A stretch of 64,000 nucleotides of DNA, from positions 992,001-1,056,000 of the forward strand of contig JACYUQ010000003.1 of NCBI GenBank assembly GCA_014841835.1, read 5' to 3'. Shown here piece after piece: positions 1-8,226 of the stretch (positions within the stretch are counted from its first letter, which is position 1; every line of letters starts with the position of its first letter). The DNA comes from Oxalobacteraceae sp. CFBP 13730. Its GTDB lineage: Bacteria; Pseudomonadota; Gammaproteobacteria; Burkholderiales; Burkholderiaceae_D. Below the pieces are notes generated by a model that was not told the origin of the DNA, did no database searches, and worked only from the letters and a program-made list of their open reading frames with translations. The translations under genes and the position numbers were made by a program.

Positions 1-393
1 TGCTGCCACCAGGCGGGCGCGCAACGCCAGCGCCTGGCGCACGTTGTCTTCGAGCTCGACCGGGTTCCAGGGCTTGAGCATGAATCGGAACGCCTGCGCC
101 TGATTGATCGTGTGCAGCATGGTGTCGAATTCCGCCGACGCCGACAACATGATGCGCACGGTATCCGGCGCCACCTCCTTGAGCGCTTCGAGCAACTCCG
201 CACCGTTCAACTGCGGCATCCGGTAGTCCGATATCACCAGGTCAACGTCGCAGGTGCAGATATGTTCCAGCGCCGCCATCGGATTGGTGAAGGCGTCGAT
301 GTGCAGCTGTTCGCGCTGGAACAGCTGCCGCAGCGCGCGCTGCAAGGCATTCAACACATGTGGATCGTCGTCGACCAGTAAAATCCTGCTCAT
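1..393 (-). CDS. Response regulator receiver protein (C-terminus beyond window)
   Basis: Reading from the ATG at 393 towards the left edge gives a CheY-like receiver domain opening MSRILLVDDDP, with the phospho-acceptor Asp in VISDYRMPQLNG, the switch region IMLSASAEF, and the conserved Lys-Pro in FMLKPWN. 131 residues are visible and no stop occurs before the window edge, so an output domain may follow. A GGGGG ribosome site lies 6 bases before the ATG. The ATG overlaps the stop of the preceding gene's intended frame (ATGA), so it looks like the last gene of the signalling operon starting at 3426. Because of the frameshift in the upstream gene, this frame is also open back to 1719 (see findings). 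Confidence 0.85.
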   Translation of the reverse strand, partial: MSRILLVDDDPHVLNALQRALRQLFQREQLHIDAFTNPMAALEHICTCDVDLVISDYRMPQLNGAELLEALKEVAPDTVRIMLSASAEFDTMLHTINQAQAFRFMLKPWNPVELEDNVRQALALRARLVAA

Positions 394-1719
394 GCTGCCC
401 CCGTTGGATGGCGCACCCATATCGCGAGACGGCAGCGCGCTTTTTGCTCGAATTCGCGCACGTGCGCGATGATGCGCGCATCGAGCACATGGTCGGCCGA
501 CAACAGCATCAGGCCGTCGCGGCTGACCATGTCGCGCGCCAGCACCATGCCGGGCACCAGCTCGGTCGAGAGCACCTCCACCCCGGCACCGTGTCCCGTG
601 TCGCTGCTGTTGACAACCTGCCGGAACGCGGCCACCACTTGCGGATCGTAGCGCTTGCCGGCCGCATCGAGGATCAACGTGACTGCCTCGTCGGCGCGCA
701 GATGACGCTGCACCATGGCCCCCTGCTGCAGGTTGTAGTAATCGACTGCCACGGCGAGGATGCGCGCGCCGATTGGAATGGCGAGCCCGGTCAGGCCATC
801 CGGAAAGCCATTGCCGTCGAAACGCTCCAGCTGGCTGCGCAAGATGGCGGCGCTGCCGCGCAGGTCTTCCAGCGGCATCAAGAGTTCTTCGGCGCGCACC
901 GGATGCCTGCGAAAACAGGCCCAGCGTCTCGCCCTGCAATGCCGTGAACGGCGTTTGCAACATGGCGTCGCTCAGGCCGATCTTGCCGATGTCGTGCAGC
1001 AGTGCGGCAATTGCCAGATCCTGGCTGTCGCGCGTGTCGAGACCCAGCACGGCGCCCATCTTGCGCGCGAGCTCGGCAATTTGGCGCGTATGGCCCGGCA
1101 GGTTGTGGGCCCGCTGCTCGATCATGTTCGAAAAAATCTTGATGGTGACGACAAAATTGTGGCGCAGCTTGGCGTTGGCGGCGATGGTCGCGGCGTGCTC
1201 CAGCTTCAGCAGCCGGGTGCGCTCTTCGACCTTCGCCTCGAGGCTCTGGTTGAGCGCGCGCAATTGGGCGTTTTGCTGCACCGTCAGTGCTTCAAGGCGC
1301 ACTTTTTCCTGTTCCAGCTGGCGCCGCTCGAGTACATCGCGCAGCACCATCAACAGGTCGCCGTCGACCCACGGCTTGGTGATGTAGCGACAGATTTCGC
1401 CGGCGTTGACCGCGTCCTGGATGGACTGGACTTCCGAGTAACCTGTCAACAGCAGCCGCATGGTGGCGGGCCAGGAGGCCCGTGCGGCGGCAAGAAACTG
1501 CGCGCCGTTCATCTGCGGCATGCGCATGTCGGAAATAATCACGTCGACGGCTTCCTGCTGCAACACTGCCAGCCCGGCGGCGCCGCTGTCAGCAACCAGT
1601 ACCTGGTAGCCGTTGGCGCGCAACAGCCGCCGCAGCGACGACAGGATATTGGGCTCATCGTCGACGCACAGCACTTTGGGCTGGGACGCCGATGACGGGG
1701 AGGACGCCAGGGCGTTCAT
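390..1719 (-). pseudogene. Response regulator with HD-GYP-like output, frameshifted at 912-915
   Basis: From the ATG at 1719 the frame encodes an N-terminal receiver domain (VLCVDDEPN; phospho-acceptor in IISDMRMPQMNG; LLTGYSE; YITKPW), a coiled-coil linker, and an HD domain with PGHTRQIAEL and LLHDIGKIGLSD. After LQGETLGLF it leaves the family sequence. One base earlier the other frame continues as RRHPVRAEELLMPLEDL, then FDGNGFPDGL (the GYP-like motif), and a C-terminal tail domain with LVPGMVLARDM, ending at a TGA at 390-392. Four A's at 912-915 where three would keep frame explain the break. Even in the restored protein the HD-GYP part is atypical: the usual HH pair before the GYP motif reads SQ. 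It starts inside the HDOD stop (ATGA overlap). This is either a true mutation or a sequencing error; I cannot tell which. Confidence 0.8.
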
Positions 1720-2618
1720 GGCGTCAACACCTGGCACAGCTCCCCAAACAGGGTCACCATCTCGCCGCGCACACGGTCCCAGTCGTCGTCTGGCACCGGG
1801 ATCATGAACGGCAGCACACAGGACAGCGGCGCCTGTGACCCGCCGGGTGCATCGACAACATGGGCGAGCGCATTCGCCAGACCAACGAGTACAGTCAGCG
1901 CAGGCTGCGCAGCGTCGCCTGCACATTGGTGGTGACCGGCGACCGCGGCGCCGATCAGGGCGGGGAAATGCCAGTGTGCGGCCAGTGCACTGCCGATGCG
2001 CGCATGGTCGATGCCGAGGACCGCATTTTCCGCCAACAGCAGGCTGCAATCGTTGTCGCGGGCAAACCGGGCCACTTGCAGGTATTGCTCCTGGCACTGC
2101 GTGGCGATGACCAGCCTGCCGATATCGTGCAGCATGCCTGCGATGAAAGCGTGCTCCGGATTGAGCTGCAGATACGGCGCCAGCACGCGCGCGCACACTG
2201 CTGTCGCTGTGGCATGGCGCCAGAAGCCCACCAGGTCGAAAGCAGCATCGCGGTGCGGCGCGAAATTGCCGATGATCGAGCACGCCGTCACCAGGGTGCG
2301 GATGCCGGCAAAGCCAATGATGGACACTGCCTGCTGCACCGTCACCACTTTGCTCGACACGCCGTAGAACGATGAATTGGCAAGCCGCAAAATGCGCGCC
2401 GCCAGGGCGGCATCGAGCGTAATGCGCTCGGCCAGCGTATGGAGATCGATGTCCTCCTGCTGCATCGCCGCCTGCAGCTCCATCACCAGCTGCGGCAGCG
2501 ACGGCAGTGCGCGCACGCGGTCGATATAGTCGCCCTCCAGCGCGGCGGCACAGCCAGGCGGCGTCAGGCCGGACGGCCCGGCACACGGTTCGGTTAGGAT
2601 CGGGTCAGCGCTATTCAT
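1716..2618 (-). CDS. HDOD domain signalling protein
   Basis: 300 residues. The HDOD domain starts near residue 35 (RALPSLPQLVMELQAAM) and shows the family landmarks DAALAARILRLANSSFYG, AVSIIGFAGIRTLV, GFWRHATATAVCARVLA and a complete HDIGRL. HDOD proteins are HD-superfamily members used in bacterial signalling, usually with unclear catalytic activity. The frame is open further upstream, but the ATG at 2618 overlaps the end of the preceding regulator by 8 bases (ATGAATAG), and the extra N-terminal sequence looks non-coding, so I chose this start. The C-terminus overlaps the next start by 4 bases. It is clearly paralogous to the HDOD gene at 9894. Translational coupling to response regulators suggests it is an output partner in the same pathway. 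Confidence 0.88.
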   Translation of the reverse strand: MNSADPILTEPCAGPSGLTPPGCAAALEGDYIDRVRALPSLPQLVMELQAAMQQEDIDLHTLAERITLDAALAARILRLANSSFYGVSSKVVTVQQAVSIIGFAGIRTLVTACSIIGNFAPHRDAAFDLVGFWRHATATAVCARVLAPYLQLNPEHAFIAGMLHDIGRLVIATQCQEQYLQVARFARDNDCSLLLAENAVLGIDHARIGSALAAHWHFPALIGAAVAGHHQCAGDAAQPALTVLVGLANALAHVVDAPGGSQAPLSCVLPFMIPVPDDDWDRVRGEMVTLFGELCQVLTP

Positions 2619-3426
2619 GTGTCTGCCTCGGGACGAAGGTAAGCAGCGTGCCGCGCGACGCCGAGCGTTCACCCATCGGATAGCGGGTGATGTCGTAAGG
2701 GTTGTTGTGGATGTCCCGCGCCTGGCTGGCTGGCCTGGCCAGGTGCACATCTTCTGCGTCGCCCAGCACAGCGACCCGCGCACCGAACAGGCGCCTGGCG
2801 CAGGCGTTGGCGAAGGCAATCATGCCGCTGTCATCCACGCCGACCAGGGCCAGCGGCAAGTGCTCCATCAGATCGCGCGCCACCTCGAGGGCTGTTTCCT
2901 CAAGACGGATTTGCTCCTGCTTCTCGAGCAACAATTGCTCCAGCTTTCGGTTAGCACTGCGTATTTCCAGATGCAGGCGCTGGTTATCGTCGGCAATTTC
3001 CTTGATTCTGAAGGCCTCGGCGATATGCCCACGCAATTGCGTATCGTTCCAGGGTTTGGTGAGAAATTTGAAGATCGCCCCTTCATTGACTGCATCGGTC
3101 ACGGACTGCAGCTCCGTGTAGCCAGAAAGCATGATGCGGATCGAGTCGGGACAGAGCGCACGCGCCCGGCGCAAAAAATCCACACCCAGCATGCCGGGCA
3201 TGCGCTGGTCGGAAACGATGACATCGACACAGTGCTTCGACAACACCTCGAGCCCGGCGGCCCCGCTGTCGGCGCACAACACCTCGTAGCCATCGCGCCG
3301 GAGCAAGCGGTTCAGCGCTGCCAGGATATTCGGTTCGTCGTCGACCAGCAACAGGCGCCGGTGCGGAGCAGACGGGCGCAACGTTTGGGGTGGCAGGATG
3401 ACAGGCGCGATCATCGGCGTGCTCAT
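2611..3426 (-). CDS. Response regulator with C-terminal PAS-like region
   Basis: 271 residues, first gene of the minus-strand signalling operon. The receiver domain spans about residues 24-140 (LLLVDDEPN, phospho-acceptor Asp73 in VSDQRMPGM, MLSGYTE, FLTKPWN). A predicted coiled coil follows (about 145-180, rich in Leu/Glu/Gln), then a PAS-like segment (EHLPLALVGVDDSGMIAFAN). There is no DNA-binding domain and no GGDEF, so output probably runs through protein contacts or through the coupled HDOD and HD-GYP proteins. No convincing ribosome site precedes the ATG at 3426; an ATG four codons later is an alternative. The signal and sensor kinase are not in the window. Confidence 0.85.
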   Translation of the reverse strand: MSTPMIAPVILPPQTLRPSAPHRRLLLVDDEPNILAALNRLLRRDGYEVLCADSGAAGLEVLSKHCVDVIVSDQRMPGMLGVDFLRRARALCPDSIRIMLSGYTELQSVTDAVNEGAIFKFLTKPWNDTQLRGHIAEAFRIKEIADDNQRLHLEIRSANRKLEQLLLEKQEQIRLEETALEVARDLMEHLPLALVGVDDSGMIAFANACARRLFGARVAVLGDAEDVHLARPASQARDIHNNPYDITRYPMGERSASRGTLLTFVPRQTHE

Positions 3427-3839
3427 CGGGATGCGCCGGTGGCGGACACGCGGGGCGGCGCGGGTGCGCGAAATTGGCCGCAGCCACTGGCCAAAGCCAG
3501 CGTGAAGGCTGGTCTGGTCGCAGTGTTGTACCTAGCTGGCATGGCCTGTCCACCTGACAAAAAACGCTTGGGTGAAATTCGTTGTTGCCCTCGTCACGAC
3601 TTGATTATGCGCTCAGTTGCAATGAAAAAACATTCTCAAGAAAAAATTTAATTGCACTGCGGCAGGTGATTCAGGCCGATGGTGCTCGCCACCCACCAGT
3701 CATGCCATGATTGTCTGAGGCGATCGTCATATCTGGCCAGCAAAGCGAGCAAAGCGAGGGTCAGGTCTGACAAACGGACACAAGCTCAGCCGTAGTACCA
3801 GAGCGTCGAGGCTTGCAGACAAAGCCTTTTCCATTCGAT
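3427..3839. other. Intergenic region upstream of the signalling operon
   Basis: About 410 bases without a supportable gene. The part near 3600-3660 is AT-rich, with runs of A/T around 3625-3650, and probably carries the minus-strand promoter of the operon. A CATAAT-like -10 can be read on the minus strand near 3603-3608, but no good -35 pairs with it. Open frames crossing this region have no family resemblance. Confidence 0.4.
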
Positions 3840-3875
3840 AAAAAGCCGCTACAGCAAACGATGCAGCGGCTTTTT
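3840..3875. terminator. Bidirectional intrinsic terminator
   Basis: Perfect 11-base arms AAAAAGCCGCT (3840-3850) and AGCGGCTTTTT (3865-3875) around a 14-base loop, with A-runs and T-runs on the outside, so it can act on both strands. It lies 28 bases after the small gene ending at 3904 and most likely ends the minus-strand DUF445-DUF2007 transcript. Confidence 0.85.
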
Positions 3876-3903
3876 GTTGGGCCGGCACTGCTTTGGCTCG
3901 GCC

Positions 3904-4035
3904 TCAATGCTTCTTGCTCCCGCCCGACACCTTGTTCTCGGTAGCCCGTGCGCGGCGCTCTGCTTCCTTCGTTCCGACACCCTTCTTCTCGTACCCTTCT
4001 TCAATCACCTCAGACCGGCGTGCGCCACTCCCCAT
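3904..4035 (-). CDS. Small Lys/Glu-rich protein, 'plasmid stabilization protein'-like
   Basis: A 43-residue frame that overlaps the end of the DUF2007 gene by 26 bases and ends 28 bases before the terminator. Its core (SEVIEEGYEKKG, KEAERRARATENK, SGGSKKH) resembles a widespread family of short, very polar proteins usually annotated as plasmid stabilization protein, recognised here from memory of the pattern YEKRGVxxxEAERRAxATVNK. Homologues usually have a longer N-terminus. Two in-frame ATGs lie slightly further upstream (nearest at 4044), so the exact start is open. Nothing in the context supports a true plasmid-maintenance role; the name should be taken as a family label only. Confidence 0.5.
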   Translation of the reverse strand: MGSGARRSEVIEEGYEKKGVGTKEAERRARATENKVSGGSKKH

Positions 4036-4342
4036 CCAGCGCATCCTCATCGAGCGCAAAATCCCCGCGCGCCAGCGCCAGCAGCACCTCGTGCGCCGCC
4101 TGCACGTGCTCGGCCGGGACCAATAAGCGCACGCCGCCCAGCGCAGGCGCCAGCAGCAGGTCGGTCTGCATCAGGTGCGCGTCGGCCAGCATCGCCGGGA
4201 TGCCCGACGCCTCCAGGCAGCCCTGCGCCAGCGTGGCATCCACGGGAATCATGTAGCGGGCCACGACGTACAGGTCGCGCTCGGGCACGGCTTCGATGTC
4301 GGGGTGGGCGGCGAGCCAGTCGTTCAGGGAGAGCGTGTGCAT
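4010..4342 (-). CDS. DUF2007-like small protein
   Basis: 110 residues. It starts with MHTLSLNDWLAAHPDIEAVP, then a compact alpha-beta domain (DLYVVARYMIPVDATLAQGCLEASGIPAMLADAHL, GVRLLVPAEHVQAAHEVL) typical of the DUF2007 'putative signal transducing protein' family: short soluble proteins with a ferredoxin-like fold and no proven function. The start at 4342 is 14 bases after the DUF445 stop, so the two genes are probably co-transcribed. Residues near the C-terminus are acidic (ALDEDALDGEW). Family assignment is by pattern only. Confidence 0.7.
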   Translation of the reverse strand: MHTLSLNDWLAAHPDIEAVPERDLYVVARYMIPVDATLAQGCLEASGIPAMLADAHLMQTDLLLAPALGGVRLLVPAEHVQAAHEVLLALARGDFALDEDALDGEWRTPV

Positions 4343-4356
4343 CGGGGTTCCTTGGC

Positions 4357-5625
4357 TTAGCGCAGCAGTGCGGGAAGGTGCGACAACAGGTACAGGATCA
4401 CGCCGATCATCCCGCCCACGATGGTGCCGTTGATGCGGATGTATTGGAGGTCCTTGCCGATATTGAGTTCGATCTGCGCCGACATTTCGCGGTCGTCCCA
4501 TTGCTTGACGGTGTCGGCGATATGGCGCGTGAGGTAGCCTGCGAATTCGGGCGCCACGCCACGGGCGGCCGCCTCGAGGTTCTCCTGCAGCGACTGGCGC
4601 AGCTGCGGATCGTCGCCCAGCGCCTTGCCGATCCAGGCGCCCATGCCGACGATGCGGCGGCGCATGCTCGAATCGTCGCTGGCCAGGTCGCGCTTGAGCC
4701 ACGCTTTCAGCTCGGTCCAGAGCGAGCCGACGTAACCGTTGAAGGTGGCGTCTTCGAGCAGGTAGCGCTTGACGTCGTCGGCTTTGGCAAGAAAGTCCGG
4801 ATCGACTTTCAGGCGCTCGATGAAATCGGCCACGTACTCGTCAAAGCGTGCGCGCAGCGGGTGCGCAGCGTCGGCCGCGACCTTGTTGAGCACGCCCGAC
4901 GCCAGGCGCACGGCGATGTCGGCGCCTTTGCGGCCAATCAGTTCGGAGGGCAGCATGCGCTCGACAAACGCGTAGTCTTCCTTGAGCCAGTCGACGATGC
5001 CGTCGGCGATGGCGCCCTGGGTCTCGGTGTTGTCCAGCAGATGCGCGAGCTGGCGGATGCCTTCGTCGAGCAGTTGCTGGTGGCGCCGGCCGCGCGTCAG
5101 GCTCTCGAGGATGGCGCCGCTCGACTTCGACAAGTCGACGCTGCCCACCATCGTGTGCACTGCGCGCCGGATGACGTTCTGCACCGGCGCATCCTCGATA
5201 AATTCGAGCATGAAGGTGGCGGCGCGCACCAGGTGCGCGCCCATCAGTTCGGTATTCGCGGGTTTGGCCAGCCAGTCGGCCAGCAGTTGCACCGGATCGT
5301 GGCGGCGGATCAACTTGAGGATCGACTCGGTGTCGAGGAATTTTTCGCGCACGAACAGCGCCAGGTTGTCGGCGATCTTGTCCTTGTTGCCGGGGATGAT
5401 GGCGGTGTGGCGCGAGATGATCGGAATCGGGATGCGCTTGAACAGCGCCACCACCGCGAACCAGTCGGCCAGCGCGCCCACCATCGCGGCTTCGGAAAAC
5501 GCGCGCAACAGGCCCGTCCACCAGGTCTGCGGCAGCAACAGGCTGACCACAAACAGCACGGCCGCGCCGATGAAGAAGCTGAGGGCGATCAGTTTGGACT
5601 TGCGCAGTTCGTCGTGCTTGTGCAT
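4357..5625 (-). CDS. DUF445 family membrane protein
   Basis: 422 residues. It has an N-terminal hydrophobic segment (about residues 12-35, LIALSFFIGAAVLFVVSLLL), the family signature GALADWFAVVALFKRIPIPIISRHTAIIPGNKDKI (about 50-85), a long helical soluble region, and a second hydrophobic stretch at the extreme C-terminus (NGTIVGGMIGVILYLLSHL). This matches DUF445 (YjiN/YheB-type) proteins, probably inner-membrane anchored with a large helical domain. Their biochemical role is unknown. Length and both termini look complete. Confidence 0.88.
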   Translation of the reverse strand: MHKHDELRKSKLIALSFFIGAAVLFVVSLLLPQTWWTGLLRAFSEAAMVGALADWFAVVALFKRIPIPIISRHTAIIPGNKDKIADNLALFVREKFLDTESILKLIRRHDPVQLLADWLAKPANTELMGAHLVRAATFMLEFIEDAPVQNVIRRAVHTMVGSVDLSKSSGAILESLTRGRRHQQLLDEGIRQLAHLLDNTETQGAIADGIVDWLKEDYAFVERMLPSELIGRKGADIAVRLASGVLNKVAADAAHPLRARFDEYVADFIERLKVDPDFLAKADDVKRYLLEDATFNGYVGSLWTELKAWLKRDLASDDSSMRRRIVGMGAWIGKALGDDPQLRQSLQENLEAAARGVAPEFAGYLTRHIADTVKQWDDREMSAQIELNIGKDLQYIRINGTIVGGMIGVILYLLSHLPALLR

Positions 5626-5730
5626 GCGGGGTGACTCGGCGGTGGCGATGCTGCCATGCTAGCCGACTTCGCGCGCGCGTGACGCGCCGGCTGCCTGCAG
5701 CGCATCAGCCCTGCACCACCCGCACCCGCC

Positions 5731-7689
5731 TTACGCCGCCACTTCTTCCTCGCACAAGGTCAGCTTCGCGCAGCGCTGTCCGTGCAGTTGCGGCAGCAGC
5801 AGTTCGCTGCGTGCTTCCAGCAGCGCGAACACTTCATCCTTCGACAGCACGTACTGCTCCAGCAGCGTGTCCTTGAGCGACTCCATCATCAGCTTGTAGT
5901 CGCGGATCGCGTCCAGCGTGTAGCTGTACAGCGCATCGGCCTTTTCTTCCACCAGCCGCACCGTGTGCTCGCCGCCGATATCCTTCTGCAGCTGGCTGTA
6001 ATCGATCTTCGAGCGCGAATACATCGACAGGCGGCTCACCATCAGGTTGAGCATCTTGGTGATCTTTTCGATGTCGTTCTGGCTGCCCACCGAAATACCG
6101 CGCGGGCCGTAGAACAGTTCTTCGGCCGCGACGCCGCCGTACAGGCCCACCACGTCGCGCTCGAGTTCTTCCAGCGTGCGCAGCGACATGTCTTCGCCCG
6201 ACTGCAGCACGTAACCCAGTGCGCCGATCTTCGACACGGCCTCGGTGCTGATCTTGAGCAGGTGCGAGCGTTCCTTGACTTCGGCCAGCGTCATCCCCTG
6301 GCGCAGGAACGGGTCGATCTGCATGAAGAAGTGGCCCAGCTCGTGCAACGCGATCCGCTCGCGCTGCTTGTGCTTGTCGAGCGTCGTGGCGCGGTCGGTC
6401 AGGCCGATCGTGGCGCGCTCATAGGCGCGGAACAGCAGGTTCGTGTTGATGATCGTCTTTTCCTGGATCGACAGCATGCTGGCGCGCTCGACCACGGTTT
6501 CCAGCAGCGCCGGGCTCAGGTTCTGGGTGATCTCGGCGACCTGGTCCAGGTTCAGGTCATTCCAGTCGACGAGACCGTCCTTCTTGCGCGACAGGAAGCT
6601 GCGCAGCAGTTCGCGGCGCTCGCCCTTGTTCGGCAGGCGGAAGTTGATCTTGACCGAGAAGCGGCGCAGCATCGCTTCGTCCATCTCGGTCGAGTTGTCA
6701 TCGAAGTTCGAGGCGACGATCCAGATCACACCAGCGCCCTTGTCGCTTTTCACGCCGTCGAGCAGGCCGAGCATCGTGTTGGCAGTGTCGTCTTCCCATT
6801 TCTTTTCGCTGCGGCCACGCGGCATGAACAGGCTCTGCGCTTCGTCCAGGAAAATGATGCACTTGCCCTTGGCGCAGGCCTTGCGGTGCAGGGCGTTCAG
6901 CGCCTTGGAGCCACCGCCGACATAGCCCGATTCAAGCGCCGAGCCGGACGCCGAAATCATCGGCAGGTTCAGGCGCTTGGCCAGATAGCCCACCAGCTTG
7001 GTCTTGCCGGTACCGGCCGGGCCGGTGAGCATCACGTTGAACGGCTTGTCGATATTGTGCGACTGGTATTCGGCGCGGTTGCGGATCATCTCTTCCAGGT
7101 GCAGCACTTCCTGCTTGATGTCCTCCATGCCGATCAGGTCATCCATGCTGCCCTTGAGCTTGTCCGGCGTGATGACCGACGCGCTCATGCCCATGCCCGG
7201 CATCCCGAATTTGATGAGGTACAGCACCAGCAGCACGATGGCGATATTGAAGGCGTTCTGCTTGAAGAAGGTGCCGGTGCGCGCGAGCGTGCTTTCGCCC
7301 TCGTCCATCACGGCTTCGTGGGCCGCCAGGTAATCGTCCTTGGCGATCGAATACGGAATCGCGTTCTTGAGCAGCACTTCGCGCTCGAGCGACAGGTGCG
7401 ACGTGCTCGGCACCTTGACCACGTTCAGCGCTGCCGAATCCTTGAACTTGTAGATGTAGCGCGGCGCTTCGGACAGCGGTTTGGCAATCAGCAGGTATTC
7501 CAGACGGGCCTTCTGGTCCGCCAGTGCGGTGATCTCGGCGATGTTCTGCGAATGGACCACGGGGCGCGCGTCCTGCGGCACATTGGATTTGAAGACCGCC
7601 AGCGTCACCAGCATGGCCATCAGGATAACGGCGAGGATGCGGACGTAGACGTTCTTGAATGCAATCTGAAGACGGGAGAAATTGGGCAT
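5731..7689 (-). CDS. Divergent FtsH-like AAA+ membrane metalloprotease
   Basis: 652 residues. Two transmembrane segments flank a periplasmic stretch (about residues 17-35 and 150-165). The AAA+ module has Walker A GPAGTGKT (about 222-229), an aromatic pore loop SGYVGGGS, Walker B IIFLDEAQS (about 277-285) and an arginine-rich MLRRFSVKI in the second region of homology. The peptidase has the zinc motif HELGH (about 448-452) and a downstream GGVAAEEL/SQNDIEK region that could supply the third ligand Asp. Canonical FtsH has HEAGH and RPGRFDR, so this is a distant, second-type FtsH and not the housekeeping enzyme. The frame is open to 7869, but the ATG at 7689 places the first membrane helix as in FtsH. 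It stands alone, with AT-rich DNA upstream. Confidence 0.82.
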   Translation of the reverse strand: MPNFSRLQIAFKNVYVRILAVILMAMLVTLAVFKSNVPQDARPVVHSQNIAEITALADQKARLEYLLIAKPLSEAPRYIYKFKDSAALNVVKVPSTSHLSLEREVLLKNAIPYSIAKDDYLAAHEAVMDEGESTLARTGTFFKQNAFNIAIVLLVLYLIKFGMPGMGMSASVITPDKLKGSMDDLIGMEDIKQEVLHLEEMIRNRAEYQSHNIDKPFNVMLTGPAGTGKTKLVGYLAKRLNLPMISASGSALESGYVGGGSKALNALHRKACAKGKCIIFLDEAQSLFMPRGRSEKKWEDDTANTMLGLLDGVKSDKGAGVIWIVASNFDDNSTEMDEAMLRRFSVKINFRLPNKGERRELLRSFLSRKKDGLVDWNDLNLDQVAEITQNLSPALLETVVERASMLSIQEKTIINTNLLFRAYERATIGLTDRATTLDKHKQRERIALHELGHFFMQIDPFLRQGMTLAEVKERSHLLKISTEAVSKIGALGYVLQSGEDMSLRTLEELERDVVGLYGGVAAEELFYGPRGISVGSQNDIEKITKMLNLMVSRLSMYSRSKIDYSQLQKDIGGEHTVRLVEEKADALYSYTLDAIRDYKLMMESLKDTLLEQYVLSKDEVFALLEARSELLLPQLHGQRCAKLTLCEEEVAA

Positions 7690-8226
7690 AAGGTGTACTC
7701 GTCGAAAATGCGTGAAGCAAAGAGAGACTGGGGGTGCCATGCCACCGGTAACGGTAGTCGGCGTCGGCGATAAGCCAACAAATTCGCGTTGCTGCAGCTT
7801 GCTTTTTGATGCTTGCAAGCAAGGGAGTAAGAAGACTATACCTTCAAAAAAAATCGCCGGGAATACCAAAAAGTCAAAAACCCGCTTGATTTAAGGCGAA
7901 TGAAAGTCTTGATAATGGAATTGATTATCCGACTGACAGCATTCGTGATGAGTGTGTCAAATAAATCGGCAATTATTGCGAGACAGGCATGACGAAATGC
8001 CTAGGAGATGGGTAGAGATATTGCCCAGCGCTGCATATTTACCACAGTCAACTTTTTAAGACTGCATGCAATATGACGCTATCGGTACATAAAGTGATGG
8101 CTATTTCTGCAACTGCTCAGGCAAATGCGTGCAGGCTCGCACCGATTCGAAAAAACAAGTCGGGCGAGAATCGGGCGATAAAATGATTCACCAAATGCGG
8201 CGACCGCTTATTCAGCCAGGCGCCGG
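7690..8226. other. AT-rich intergenic region
   Basis: About 540 bases of lower GC content than both neighbours. No open frame resembles a gene. It should hold the minus-strand promoter of the FtsH-like gene. A short GC-rich inverted repeat GGCGCC-N8-GGCGCC near 8220-8239 spans the stop codon of the DUF1697 gene and may help end that transcript. Confidence 0.4.

Noticed and set aside
901..930. Programmed frameshift at the T4 (AAAA on plus) run
   Set aside because: No slippery heptamer, stimulatory hairpin or Shine-Dalgarno-like signal is visible; mutation or sequencing error is simpler.
5782..7773. Open plus-strand frame of 663 codons opposite the FtsH-like gene
   Set aside because: Antisense shadow of a GC-rich gene: the composition is Arg/His/Gln-rich, it has no motif, and the minus strand shows clear AAA and zinc motifs.
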